Part shown: positions 41,974 to 50,914 of the stretch, one piece after another
Position numbering within the stretch: position 1 is the first letter of the stretch
Layout: each line of letters opens with the position of its first letter
DNA from: UBA11606 sp049437325
GTDB taxonomy: Bacteria; Actinomycetota; Acidimicrobiia; Acidimicrobiales; Aldehydirespiratoraceae
Length of the DNA: 64,000 nucleotides
Direction: 5' to 3'
Assembly (NCBI GenBank): GCA_049437325.1
Contig: JBMTIM010000002.1
Span: 1 to 64,000 of the forward strand
Position numbers and translations under genes: made by a program
The notes under the pieces: model-generated
The model's database searches: none
What the model saw: only the letters and a program-made list of their open reading frames with translations
Told to the model about the DNA's origin: nothing

Positions 41974-43838
41974 TGGTACATGCTTTCGATCAGGTCGCCG
42001 AACATCTCGTCCATGGCGCTGCGCTTGAGCTTCTGGGTCGCCGTCAGCTCACCATCCTCATGATCGAGCTCCTTCGGGATCATCCGGAACTGCCGGACAT
42101 TCTCGACGCGGGCGAACTTCTCGTTCGTCTCGGTGACCACCTGCTGAATGAGCTCGACCACCTCGGGCTTCTCGGAGAGGTCGCGGTAGGTCGTGTAGGG
42201 GATGTTGTTGCGGAGAGCCCAATCGCCCACCGTCTCCATCTCGATCCCGATGAGCGCGGAGAGGAACTTCCGGCCGTCGCCGATCACCATCGCCTCCTTG
42301 ACGTACATGGAGGTCTTGAGCGAATTCTCGATCTCCGACGGCGAGATGTTCTTGCCGCCCGAGGTGATGATGATGTGCTTGATGCGGTCGACGATCTTGA
42401 TGTGGGTACCGTCGACCCACTCACCGACGTCGCCGGTCATGAGGAACCCGTCGTCGGTGAACGTCTCCGCTGTCTTGTCGGGCTTGTTCCAGTATCCGAC
42501 GAAGTTGCCGGGGTGCTTTGTCTGGACCTCGCCGGTGTCGGGGTCGAGACGCAACTCGATGTCGGCATAGGGCTCACCGACGGTGCCGAGCTTGATCCGG
42601 CCGGCGAAATTGCAGGTCGCCACCGCAGAGTTCTCGGTCATGCCGTAGAGCTCGAACACCGGCACACCGATTCCCATGAAGAACTCGAGTACCTCAGGGG
42701 CGATCGCTGCTGCACCCGACGCCGAATACCGGACCCGGCGCAGACCCAGACGTTCCCGGATTGCACGGAACGCGAAGAGCCAGCCGATCCCGGCAAGCAC
42801 ACGGCTCTTCGGGGTGTGATTCCCACCGTTCGCAACTTTTTCTTTGCCGATGATGGAAGCGAGACGCAGACCCGCCTTGAACCAGAGCCGCTTGAACCGG
42901 GTTGCGTCGTTCCCACGGATGAAGACGGCAGCATGCAGACGCTCCCAGATGCGGGGCACCGCGAAGAAGATGGTTGGCTGTACCTCACGCAGGTTGAGCG
43001 TGACCGTGTCGATCGATTCGGCAAAGTTCAGCGACGGGCCCGCGATGCAGAGCGTCCAGGTCGAGAAGATCCGCTCGGCCACATGACACAGCGGAAGGTA
43101 GGTGACGATGAGGTCGCTGGGATTCGGGGCCTTCCCGTCCGGCGTCCGAGTGACGTCCATGATGATCTTGTTCATGGCGTACTCGGCGTTGGCGTTGCTG
43201 AGCATCGCCCCCTTTGGCGGACCGGTCGTTCCTGAGGTGTAGACGAGTGTCATGATGTCGGTCGGCTCGGCGGTGGACATCAACGCCTCGAGTGCGCCGG
43301 GGTTCGCCTCCCGATGCCGCCGACCGAGCTCGAGGAACTCGTCCCAGAAGATCAACCGATCGTCGGTGTAGTCACCGAACCCACGGGGCTCGACGTAAAT
43401 GATCCGCTCGACGGCAGCCCCGATCTCCGGGTCGACCGCCAACACCTTGTCGGCCTGCTCCTGATCTTCGGCGAAGAAGACCTTCGGTGTGCAGTCGCCG
43501 ACGAGATACGCGACCTCGGCGGTGGGATTGGTGGGATACAGCCCGACACAGATACCGCGCACCGCAACGGTGGCGAGGTCGAGGATCACCCACTCCGGCC
43601 GGTCCTCGGAGTGGATCGCCACCCGGTCACCGACGTCGACGCCGCTGGCCAGCAGGCCGTGCGCAGCGGTCTCGATCAAATCCCACGTCTGGGCCCAGTT
43701 GTATTCCCGCCAAATGCCGAAGTCTTTCTCGCGCATCGCGACCTGACCCGGTGCCCGCATCGCCCAATCCCGGGCCAGCGAGGCGACGGTGACAGTCCCT
43801 GTGGACGTCGAAGTCGTCTCTTCGAGCGTTGCTGCCAT
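41970..43838 (-). CDS. Long-chain acyl-CoA synthetase (FadD15-like)
   Basis: A 622-residue AMP-forming ligase. The P-loop is VYTSGTTGPPKG, the adenylate motif YGMTENSAV, and the hinge is around DGFLMTGDVGEWVDGTHIKIVDRIKHIIITSGGKNISP. The C-terminal region FRMIPKELDHEDGELTATQKLKR carries the catalytic Lys. The length and motifs match bacterial long-chain fatty acyl-CoA ligases. It heads an operon with livHM, the binding protein and livFG, suggesting that the imported acid is trapped as a CoA ester on entry. It is transcribed from the palindromic promoter at 43874-43902. Confidence 0.9.
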   Translation of the reverse strand: MAATLEETTSTSTGTVTVASLARDWAMRAPGQVAMREKDFGIWREYNWAQTWDLIETAAHGLLASGVDVGDRVAIHSEDRPEWVILDLATVAVRGICVGLYPTNPTAEVAYLVGDCTPKVFFAEDQEQADKVLAVDPEIGAAVERIIYVEPRGFGDYTDDRLIFWDEFLELGRRHREANPGALEALMSTAEPTDIMTLVYTSGTTGPPKGAMLSNANAEYAMNKIIMDVTRTPDGKAPNPSDLIVTYLPLCHVAERIFSTWTLCIAGPSLNFAESIDTVTLNLREVQPTIFFAVPRIWERLHAAVFIRGNDATRFKRLWFKAGLRLASIIGKEKVANGGNHTPKSRVLAGIGWLFAFRAIRERLGLRRVRYSASGAAAIAPEVLEFFMGIGVPVFELYGMTENSAVATCNFAGRIKLGTVGEPYADIELRLDPDTGEVQTKHPGNFVGYWNKPDKTAETFTDDGFLMTGDVGEWVDGTHIKIVDRIKHIIITSGGKNISPSEIENSLKTSMYVKEAMVIGDGRKFLSALIGIEMETVGDWALRNNIPYTTYRDLSEKPEVVELIQQVVTETNEKFARVENVRQFRMIPKELDHEDGELTATQKLKRSAMDEMFGDLIESMYQ

Positions 43839-43873
43839 ACGTGGACCCCCCCGGTCGTTCGTCAGGCGTGCGC

Positions 43874-43902
43874 AATCTAGGTTTCGGAACGAAACCGGTC
43901 AA
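43874..43902 (-). promoter_or_regulatory. fadD-liv operon promoter with a palindromic operator as spacer
   Basis: On the minus strand TTGACC (43902-43897), exactly 17 bp, and TAGATT (43879-43874). The 17 bp spacer is a perfect inverted repeat, GGTTTCG-TTC-CGAAACC (43880-43896). This geometry strongly suggests a repressor, probably of TetR or GntR type, that controls the operon. The transcript would have a leader of about 30 nt. Confidence 0.72.
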
Positions 43903-43926
43903 GACTCTTACCAGTTGAGCCGGTGG

Positions 43927-45474
43927 CTAACGCAACAGCAGCTGGCGGGACACCTTCCCGGCCGGATTTCTCGGAATCGTGTCGACGAAGACGATCTCAC
44001 GCGGGGCGTAGTGCCGACCCAGTTGGCGTGTGACCGCAGCGCGCAGGTCCTGCTCGGACGTCATGCCTCGCTCCGAGGGGTGGACGTACGCAACGAGCCG
44101 TTGTCCGAACTCCTCATCACGCACGCCAAGCACGGCGACGTCGATGACGCCCGGCTGCACCGAAAGGACGGCCTCGACCGAACCGGGGAACACATTCTCG
44201 CCACCGCTGACGATCATGTCGTCGGCACGGCCCGAGACGAAGACACGACCATCGGCGTCGACCAAGCCGACATCGCCCGTTGCCATCGCTCCGTCGATGA
44301 TCGCCTTGCCGCCACCACCGCTGTAGCCCTCGAACGCGCCCCCTCCAGCGACGAACAACCGTCCTGTCGTGCCGGGCCCGACCACCGCCCCGGCATGGTC
44401 GAGCACCCTGACCTCGCACCCCGGTATCGGGCGACCTGCGGTCCCCGGCGCATCGCGCAGATCGTCGGGCGTGGCGATCGTCGCCGACCCGACCTCGGTC
44501 GAGCCGTACAGGTTGTAGAGATTGTCGCCAGTGCGCTCCATCCACTCGATTGCAAGCGCTCCCGGCAGCGCAGAGCCCGACGAACCGGTGATCCGGAGCC
44601 GGCGAAGCGGCCCGAGATCGAGATCGGTGGCGTCCAACAACCGTTTGAGCATCACCGGTACCGCCACCAAGACCGTGCCGTCATGTTCGGCCACCGCATC
44701 GACGACCCCTTCCGGGCTGAAGCGATCGATCGCCACGATGGTGGAACCGAGCGCGAGTGCCAGGCCGAGGTTCGCAAACCCCCAGGCGTGGAAGAGGGGT
44801 GCGGGGACCACGAACACATCTGCACTGCGATACGGAATCAGCCCGAAGATGCCAACGGTGGATCCGGCCGAAACCGAGCGCGCACTTCGGCGAGCGCCCT
44901 TCGGCGTCCCGGTGGTGCCTGATGTCATGAGCACCGGCGCAACCACCTTCGGCGGCAGGGGGTCGAGGCGGCGGCGACCCGCCGCCTCGAGCCGACGGAA
45001 CGCCGCAACGCTCACGATCCGACCGTCGAAGTCGATGGTCGCGAGTTCGTCGGCTCGATCGTCATCGACGAGGAGCAGATCCACCGCTTCGCGCTCGAGA
45101 ATCTCTTCGAGTTGGATGGCCGAACTCCCCGTATTGAGAAGCACGGGGGTCAGTCCTGCCTTGGCAGTTGCGACGGCCGCCAGCACGAAGCCAATGCTGT
45201 TGCGACAGAGGATCCCGACCGTCGCCCCCCGGCCCACGCCCATCGCGTGGAAGCCGCGAGCGAGCCGACTCGTCCGCCGATCGAGTTGCGACCAGGTGAT
45301 CCGACCGTGTTCGTCGATCACTGCAGTGCCAAGTGGGGTGCGAAGGGCACCAGCCATGGTTCCGGCCGCCAGTGACGGACCCCATCGACCCAGCCCCGCC
45401 GCCACGGCAGTCCCCCGGAACGGATCGAGTACGCCGCTGCGACGAAGGACACCGAGCATTTCGGACGCATCCAT
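43927..45474 (-). CDS. AMP-dependent acyl-CoA ligase/synthetase
   Basis: A 515-residue member of the ANL superfamily with LMTSGTTGTPKGARR, LYGSTEVGSATIA, GDVGLVDADGRVFVSGRADDMIVSGGENVFP and a C-terminal PRNPAGKVSRQLL supplying the catalytic Lys. It resembles mycobacterial FadD12-type enzymes. TAGCTT precedes the ATG by 6 nt (leaderless). It stands between the fadD operon and the divergent plsC gene, so it could supply acyl-CoA to that acyltransferase. Confidence 0.9.
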   Translation of the reverse strand: MDASEMLGVLRRSGVLDPFRGTAVAAGLGRWGPSLAAGTMAGALRTPLGTAVIDEHGRITWSQLDRRTSRLARGFHAMGVGRGATVGILCRNSIGFVLAAVATAKAGLTPVLLNTGSSAIQLEEILEREAVDLLLVDDDRADELATIDFDGRIVSVAAFRRLEAAGRRRLDPLPPKVVAPVLMTSGTTGTPKGARRSARSVSAGSTVGIFGLIPYRSADVFVVPAPLFHAWGFANLGLALALGSTIVAIDRFSPEGVVDAVAEHDGTVLVAVPVMLKRLLDATDLDLGPLRRLRITGSSGSALPGALAIEWMERTGDNLYNLYGSTEVGSATIATPDDLRDAPGTAGRPIPGCEVRVLDHAGAVVGPGTTGRLFVAGGGAFEGYSGGGGKAIIDGAMATGDVGLVDADGRVFVSGRADDMIVSGGENVFPGSVEAVLSVQPGVIDVAVLGVRDEEFGQRLVAYVHPSERGMTSEQDLRAAVTRQLGRHYAPREIVFVDTIPRNPAGKVSRQLLLR

Positions 45475-45480
45475 CGCGGC

Positions 45481-45486
45481 AAGCTA
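45481..45486 (-). promoter_or_regulatory. -10 hexamer TAGCTT for the acyl-CoA ligase (leaderless)
   Basis: TAGCTT on the minus strand lies 6 nt upstream of the ATG at 45474. Confidence 0.5.
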
Positions 45487-45570
45487 CGGCCCAAGGACGG
45501 CGAACGGCAAGGATCACTGACCCGTTCGGTGGCACGGAGCAGAGACGGCTGTGGGATACTTCGACCGTGC

Positions 45571-46407
45571 ATGACGAGCAGCGCGCCGCATGAGCGAGAG
45601 GCTCACCCGCTGATGGGTTCCCGACCCGAGTACCGGTTCGAATCTGCGCCGGATCTCCCTGGGTCGGACCGGATTGCCCGTCCGCTGCTGTGGGTGATCA
45701 ACCGGAGCCTCAACGCCCTGTGGAATCTCGACGTCGTGGGTGACGAACACATTCCGCTCGACGGCCCTGCGATTCTGTGCCCGAACCACCTGTCGTTCTG
45801 CGACTCCATGTTCCTGCCTGCCTCACTCCCCCGGCGGATATGGGCGATCGGCAAGGGCGAATATCTCGACGACTGGAAGACCAGGCACCTTTTCCCGGCG
45901 ATGGGGATGATCCCCGTCGACCGTTCGGGCGGCGACGCTGCCCAGCAGGCGCTCGATGCGGCTGCCCGGGTCCTCGATGCGGGGAAGCTCTTCATGATCT
46001 ACCCGGAGGGGACTCGGTCTCGTGACCAGAAGCTTCACAAGGGGCGAACGGGCGCAGCTCGTCTGGCTCAGCGCACCGGGGCACCGATCATTCCCGTCGG
46101 GATCCGGGGCACGCTCGATGTGCAGCCGGTGGGCTCGGTTGCGCTCCGACCGTTCAAGAACGTCACCGTCTCGTTCGCGAAGCCGATCCGGGTCGGCGAC
46201 TTCGGCGATCCGAACGATCCTCGCCTGGCTCGAAAAGTGACCGATGCGGTGATGTTCGAGATCGCCGACATGACCGGCCAGCAGTACGTGCACGCCTACG
46301 CCGGTGAAGAGGACAGGGCCACCGCCGCAGTCATGCCCGAGCGACGTCCCGCCGAGATTTCGAGCCACGCCCCAAGCGGCGGTGCTGCCTCCTCCGAGGA
46401 GGAGTAG
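45571..46407 (+). CDS. 1-acyl-sn-glycerol-3-phosphate acyltransferase (PlsC family)
   Basis: A 278-residue acyltransferase with the HX4D motif in CPNHLSFCDSMF and the substrate-binding EGTRSRD about 85 residues later, plus PIIPVGIRGT. PlsC transfers an acyl group to lysophosphatidic acid at the membrane. The ATG at 45571 is chosen over an upstream GTG because GATACT lies 10 nt before it. The C-terminal 30 residues are Glu/Ala/Ser-rich and disordered. Confidence 0.87.
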   Translation: MTSSAPHEREAHPLMGSRPEYRFESAPDLPGSDRIARPLLWVINRSLNALWNLDVVGDEHIPLDGPAILCPNHLSFCDSMFLPASLPRRIWAIGKGEYLDDWKTRHLFPAMGMIPVDRSGGDAAQQALDAAARVLDAGKLFMIYPEGTRSRDQKLHKGRTGAARLAQRTGAPIIPVGIRGTLDVQPVGSVALRPFKNVTVSFAKPIRVGDFGDPNDPRLARKVTDAVMFEIADMTGQQYVHAYAGEEDRATAAVMPERRPAEISSHAPSGGAASSEEE

Positions 46408-46417
46408 GGCGAGCGAA

Positions 46418-46462
46418 CGAGCAAGACGAACAACGCCAAGACGGACGCCAAGACGAACAACG
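46418..46462. repeat. Short direct repeats between convergent lipid genes
   Basis: AAGACGAACAACGC occurs twice, separated by the related AAGACGGACGC, in the 100 bp between plsC and the WS/DGAT gene. No stem or ORF is evident. Confidence 0.5.
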
Positions 46463-46507
46463 CACGGAAGCGGCGTGCGACGGCAGGTGCGGCTCCGTTC
46501 TGTTGCC

Positions 46508-47998
46508 TCAGCCGTCTTTGGCTCCGCTGGCAGTCGGGGGTGTCTGCGCGGTAGCGAGCAGCCGCTGGAAGGCCGCCTCGACACACGCACACAGGTCGGC
46601 GGGATCGTCGACGGCGACCGGGTCGACGAACATCCCGATGACGAGATCGCCCGCATACGACATGGTGGTGACATTCATCGCCGTGCCGGCAACCGGACCC
46701 ATGATCACCATTTTCTCGACGAGCGCCCCACTCATGTAGACCGGGATCGGCGCACCCCGAAGGTTGGACGTTGCAACGTCGAGTCGTGCCGCTTGCGAGC
46801 GCGCCACCTGGGTCAGCAGCGAGGTCGGAAGCAGGTTGGCAAGGCCGGCCACTGCGCCCATGGCACCGCCGCCGTGTCCGGCACCGGCCCGACGCTCGGC
46901 CATCCGATCGCGGACATCGACCAGCAGACTCTCGGGACTGCGGTAGGCACCGGGCACCGTCACCAACGTGGGGGAGAACGCATTCCCGCCGATCGCCGTG
47001 TCCTGGCGGGTACTGACGACGAAGCTGGCGTTGAGCCCAGCGAGTGAAACATTTCGCTTGGCGTGGTAGTCGATTGCTCCCATCGTGACACCGGTGACGA
47101 AGACATCGTTGACCGAACCGCCCAGCGCCCGACCGGTCGCCTTCACGTCGTCGAGAGGAATCGTGATCGACTCGAGATGGCGACGGCGCGAACGATCGGT
47201 CCACAACGGCGAGCCAGCCGCCTCGCCGTCGCCGTCCTGGGAAAGTTGCGATGCGGTGGAGCGAGCGGACGCAACGGCGTCTTCGGCGAGATCGACCACC
47301 TGCTGGGGATCACCGGCCCAGGTTGCGACTTCGCCGACCGCCCGCTTGGCAATACCCGCCTGTCGCTTCACCACGTGCTCGAGGCTTCGGAACAGGCTCT
47401 CGCTCGGCGTGGTGGACTCGGGCGGCTTGTTGCCCTCGTTGGCGGCAAGCGACTCGGCGATCACTGCCGCAAGATCGATCTCGGCGGGCACCGGTTCGTC
47501 GGCGGTGAGTTCGAGGTACTTCTCGGACAGACGCAGCGCACCCATCCCATCGGTGACGGTGTGGTGCATCTTCGAGAACAGCGCACCCTTCCCGCCCTCG
47601 AGCCCGTCGATCACCACGAACATCCAGAGCGGACGAGTTCGGTCGTACGGGTCTTCGTAGAGCCGGGTGCAGAGGTCGTAGAGCTGACGTTCGCTGCCCG
47701 GGGCCGGGAGGCCGATGTGGCGGATGTGGTACTCGAGGTCCAATTCGGCATCGGGCTGCCACGTGGGCGGGGCAAGCCGACCGAACCCGGGCACCACGCG
47801 CTCGCGCAGGCGAGGAATGTCTGCGACTGCATTGTTGATCCGGGTCCGGAACGCCTCGAAGTCCAGCGACTTGTCGAGCACCGACACCGTTGCCCCCGAC
47901 GGGTTCAGCCACGGATCCTTCTCGATTGTCCACATCAACGCCTCGGCATCGGACATCTTGGCGTCGAAGCGGAGTTCGCGTTCGCGTGGAGCTGTCAT
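46508..47998 (-). CDS. Wax ester synthase/diacylglycerol acyltransferase (WS/DGAT)
   Basis: A 496-residue O-acyltransferase. The condensing-enzyme motif HHxxxDG is at 145-151 (MHHTVTDGMGAL), NDVFVTGV lies near the middle, and the C-terminal VTTMSYAGDLVIGMFVDP is characteristic. It makes wax esters or triacylglycerol from acyl-CoA, for storage. The ATG overlaps the HAD-PlsC stop (ATGA), so both are made from one transcript. That is sensible because the partner supplies phosphatidic acid and possibly diacylglycerol. Confidence 0.93.
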   Translation of the reverse strand: MTAPRERELRFDAKMSDAEALMWTIEKDPWLNPSGATVSVLDKSLDFEAFRTRINNAVADIPRLRERVVPGFGRLAPPTWQPDAELDLEYHIRHIGLPAPGSERQLYDLCTRLYEDPYDRTRPLWMFVVIDGLEGGKGALFSKMHHTVTDGMGALRLSEKYLELTADEPVPAEIDLAAVIAESLAANEGNKPPESTTPSESLFRSLEHVVKRQAGIAKRAVGEVATWAGDPQQVVDLAEDAVASARSTASQLSQDGDGEAAGSPLWTDRSRRRHLESITIPLDDVKATGRALGGSVNDVFVTGVTMGAIDYHAKRNVSLAGLNASFVVSTRQDTAIGGNAFSPTLVTVPGAYRSPESLLVDVRDRMAERRAGAGHGGGAMGAVAGLANLLPTSLLTQVARSQAARLDVATSNLRGAPIPVYMSGALVEKMVIMGPVAGTAMNVTTMSYAGDLVIGMFVDPVAVDDPADLCACVEAAFQRLLATAQTPPTASGAKDG

Positions 47999-49413
47999 GT
48001 GTCACTTCCCGGGCGCCGATCGGCCTCGGCAGTCGGGTCGCCGGAGTAGCCGGGCGGATAGGTCCGCACGAGGTCTTCCTCGCTGGGTGTGCGCTGCTCG
48101 CGCGCCTCGCCGGGGAGCAGGTCGACGATCGCTCCCATGATTCGTTCGCTGTCGCGCTGGAGGCTTCGATAGCCCAGCTTCACGGGACCCCCAACGGTGA
48201 CGGTGACCGTAGGTGGATCGATGATGTCGAGATTCGGGAGCCGAGCACTTCGGGGCCAGACCTTCTCGGTCCCCCACAATCCGACCGGGATCACGGGGGC
48301 CTTGGTGGCGTGGGCCAGACGAGCAGCACCCCACCGGGCCTTGAGCACCGGATCGAAGAAGGCAGGACCGCGCGGGATGGTCCCCTGCGGTGCCATCGCA
48401 ACCATCTCACCGCCTTCGAGCGCCGCAATTGCTTTGTCGAGCGGTTCGGTCGAGCCCGTACCACGGTCGACACGGATGCCACCGAACAACGCGCCGAGCC
48501 GACCGATGATCGGTGCGTCGAAGACTTCTTTCTTGCCCAGAAAGCGAGCCGAGCGTTCCGCCCGGCCGGTCAGAAGCGTGACGGCCGTCGAGTCGAAATA
48601 CGACCGATGGTTGAAGACGAGAATGGCTGCGCCTGTCTTCGGGATGTTCTCGACCCCCGAAAACTCGAAGCGGGCGTTCGGGACGAGTTCAGGCCGGTTG
48701 AAGGGCCGCAACCACTCTTGGAACTCCCGACCCGCCACCTTGGCGACGCCGGGGGAAACGTCGAGGTGGCGGATCGGCCAGCCGTTGAGCACCGCAATCG
48801 CTGCCAGCTGGGGATCTGGGTTGACAGCAACAGGCGTGCCGACCGCTTTGAGAAGGGGCACGTCGTACGTCGAATCCGAGTAGGCGTAACTCCTCGCCAG
48901 ACTGATCTGCTCGACCTCGGCAAGGCGGACCACGGCGTCGCTCTTGGCCCGATTCCACAGGAACTCGCCGTCGAGTTCGCCGGTGTAGCACACACCGTCG
49001 TCGCTCCACCGAGTGGCCACCACATGGTCGAAGCCCAGGCGTTTCGCAAACGGTGTCACGAACGCAGCGGGAGAGGTGGTTGCGAGAACGAGGAGTCGGC
49101 CGGCGGCCCTGTGTTCGTCGAGAAGACGGCGAGCGAAGCCCGGCACCTCGTTCATCAGTTCGTCTGCTGCGGCTTCGGCCGCCGTTGCGACAGTGGCGAC
49201 CGGCCAGCCCTTGGACGTGCGCACGAACAGGCGGGCCAGTTGCATCACGACCGGGTTCTCGCCGAAGAGGTCGTAACTCTTTTCGTAGGCGCGCTGGCCG
49301 GGGATCGACCGTGAGTCGGTCAGACCAGCAGCGACGAGATGCTTGTGGAACGTCGGGGCCGATGATCCTGTGAGGAGGGTTCGGTCGAGGTCGAAGATTG
49401 CAGCACTGGGCAC
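47995..49413 (-). CDS. HAD-IB phosphatase / PlsC acyltransferase fusion
   Basis: A 472-residue bifunctional protein. Residues 1-215 are a HAD-IB hydrolase (AIFDLDRTLLTGSS with the nucleophile Asp, YAYSDSTYDVPLL motif). Residues about 230-440 are an acyltransferase with HX4D in VFNHRSYFDSTA and QGTIPRGPAF. The same fusion is known in mycobacteria. It may acylate lysophosphatidic acid and dephosphorylate the product, giving diacylglycerol for the downstream WS/DGAT. The GTG start lies 6 nt after TAAACT, which overlaps the end of a perfect palindrome. Confidence 0.9.
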   Translation of the reverse strand: MPSAAIFDLDRTLLTGSSAPTFHKHLVAAGLTDSRSIPGQRAYEKSYDLFGENPVVMQLARLFVRTSKGWPVATVATAAEAAADELMNEVPGFARRLLDEHRAAGRLLVLATTSPAAFVTPFAKRLGFDHVVATRWSDDGVCYTGELDGEFLWNRAKSDAVVRLAEVEQISLARSYAYSDSTYDVPLLKAVGTPVAVNPDPQLAAIAVLNGWPIRHLDVSPGVAKVAGREFQEWLRPFNRPELVPNARFEFSGVENIPKTGAAILVFNHRSYFDSTAVTLLTGRAERSARFLGKKEVFDAPIIGRLGALFGGIRVDRGTGSTEPLDKAIAALEGGEMVAMAPQGTIPRGPAFFDPVLKARWGAARLAHATKAPVIPVGLWGTEKVWPRSARLPNLDIIDPPTVTVTVGGPVKLGYRSLQRDSERIMGAIVDLLPGEAREQRTPSEEDLVRTYPPGYSGDPTAEADRRPGSDT

Positions 49414-49419
49414 TCGACG

Positions 49420-49480
49420 AGTTTATGTCAGTCACTGACATCAGTCAACCACTAACATCTGGCAGGATCTGTCATATAGT
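49420..49480. promoter_or_regulatory. Divergent promoters around a 17 bp perfect palindrome (TetR autoregulatory region)
   Basis: The palindrome ATGTCAGTCACTGACAT (49425-49441) touches the minus-strand -10 TAAACT (49425-49420) of the HAD-PlsC/WS-DGAT operon. The TetR gene on the other side has TATAGT (49475-49480), 7 nt before its ATG. Degenerate half-sites (CAGTCA, ACTAACAT, CTGTCAT) fill the rest of the gap. The layout predicts repression of both directions by the encoded TetR. Confidence 0.72.
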
Positions 49481-49487
49481 GTCGACA

Positions 49488-50087
49488 ATGAGCGATTTCG
49501 AGCCCGGACGACGCCAACGCAAGAAGCAGGCGACCCGCGACGACCTGATGGACCACGCTGCCCGTCTGTTCGACGAGCGAGGCTTCGACGCAGTGACAAC
49601 AACCGACATCGCCGAGGCGGCCGACGTCAGCCAGCGCACGTTCTTTCGTCACTTCCCATCCAAAGAGGCGGTGCTCTACGGCCACGCCGACGTCCTTCGT
49701 CGACGCTTGCTCGACGAGTTCGCCAACCGTCCCGGTCAGGAGTCGGTCGTCGACTCCGTGATCGCTGCCGTCCGAGCGATGGGCGGCTACTACGAGACTC
49801 ACCACGACGAGACATTCCTCCAGGCTCGCCTCGCCGCCGACTTCCCGGCCGTCGCCGCCTATGCGCGCGCCTACGTGCAGAACGACTGGGAACATGAACT
49901 CACTGCCGCAATCGCAGCGCGGATGGGGATCGATCCGCTCGCCGACCCACGCCCCGAGATCCTTGCCTCCGCCGCTTTCGCCGCCTACCGCGCCGCCGTG
50001 CGACGGTGGTCGGCAGGTGGTGGTCGTGCCGCGTTCGGTGAGTTGCTCGACGAATCACTGGCAGCCCTCGCCACGTTCCCTGGCTAG
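49488..50087 (+). CDS. TetR-family transcriptional regulator
   Basis: A 199-residue regulator. The N-terminal HTH is RDDLMDHAARLFDERGFDAVTTTDIAEAADVSQRTFFRHFPSKEAVL. The C-terminal ligand domain is unclassified. It is divergent from the HAD-PlsC/WS-DGAT operon with a shared palindrome, so it probably controls neutral lipid synthesis in response to an acyl-CoA-like ligand. The ATG at 49488 is supported by TATAGT 7 nt upstream; a longer frame from 49398 would cross the operator. Confidence 0.9.
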   Translation: MSDFEPGRRQRKKQATRDDLMDHAARLFDERGFDAVTTTDIAEAADVSQRTFFRHFPSKEAVLYGHADVLRRRLLDEFANRPGQESVVDSVIAAVRAMGGYYETHHDETFLQARLAADFPAVAAYARAYVQNDWEHELTAAIAARMGIDPLADPRPEILASAAFAAYRAAVRRWSAGGGRAAFGELLDESLAALATFPG

Positions 50088-50125
50088 ACCGGTGGGCAGC
50101 CATCCGACGAGCTGACACCGGGCGC

Positions 50126-50914
50126 TCAGCCAGGCTTTCGCGCTCGGAAGTGATGGGGACAGTGTTCGCCGGTCTCGAGCACGATCAACATCGCTTTCCA
50201 CGTCTCGATCTGGTTGGCGATCTCCTCCGCAGTCGTCAACTCCTCGAAGGTTGCCCGTTCGGGGCCGGACAGACGTTCGAGCTCGCCTTGTGCGACCTCG
50301 AGGTACCACGGGTTTCGATCGACGAGCTCCACATCGACGAAGCCGGCCCGCTGGAGAGCGGCGCGATACGTGGTCGGCGAGGCCATCCCGAAATCGAGGT
50401 CTTCCTTGCGGAGATAGTCGGCCATCTCCGCCGACGGCTCAGCGTCGTGCGAGATGAGCCAATCAGAGGCGATGAACCAGCCCCCGGGACGAAGCACGCG
50501 GTAGGCCTCTGCGGCAAGGGCACGCTTGTCCGCAATGTGGATGATCGAGTCCTTCGAGAACACGACATCGAACGCCTCGGCATCGAACGGGAACGGTCCA
50601 GGGTCGACGAGTCGAACCTCGATGCGATCGCCGAGCCCGTAGCGCTCCACCAGTGCCTGGGCCGCAGCGCGACCCGGTTCCTCGACGTCGATCCCCACGA
50701 CGGATCCGGCATCGTGTCGAGCCACGAGCGTGACAGTCGGCCCACCCGCACCACAGCCGATGTCGAGGACGCGTTTACCGGTCAGATCGAGATCGCCGAC
50801 GACGCGGCTCACCTCGTCGGGGCCGCCCGGCGACATGAAGCCCTCACCCCACAGATGAGCGAGGAACGCAATCGAAATGTCGTCGTAGTGAGCGTGGTCG
50901 GCTGCATCGTTCAT
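50126..50914 (-). CDS. SAM-dependent methyltransferase, phosphoethanolamine methyltransferase-like
   Basis: A 262-residue class I methyltransferase. LWGEGFMSPGGPDEV precedes motif I VLDIGCGAGGPTVTLV, followed by VVGIDVEE, FDVVFSKDSIIHIADK and LRPGGWFIASDW. The N-terminal WGEGF..SPGG and the SIIHI motif are found in phosphoethanolamine and sarcosine/glycine N-methyltransferases, and the closing EHCPHHFRARKP is shared with some. The amine substrate is not certain. Its ATG overlaps the stop of the MFS gene upstream (ATGA). Confidence 0.83.
   Translation of the reverse strand: MNDAADHAHYDDISIAFLAHLWGEGFMSPGGPDEVSRVVGDLDLTGKRVLDIGCGAGGPTVTLVARHDAGSVVGIDVEEPGRAAAQALVERYGLGDRIEVRLVDPGPFPFDAEAFDVVFSKDSIIHIADKRALAAEAYRVLRPGGWFIASDWLISHDAEPSAEMADYLRKEDLDFGMASPTTYRAALQRAGFVDVELVDRNPWYLEVAQGELERLSGPERATFEELTTAEEIANQIETWKAMLIVLETGEHCPHHFRARKPG

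Noticed and set aside
45635..45644. tRNA T-loop-like GGTTCGAATC
   Set aside because: It lies inside the PlsC coding sequence, with no acceptor or anticodon stem around it.
49398..49487. Longer TetR protein starting at 49398
   Set aside because: The extension would translate the operator palindrome; TATAGT 7 nt before the ATG at 49488 fixes the start.
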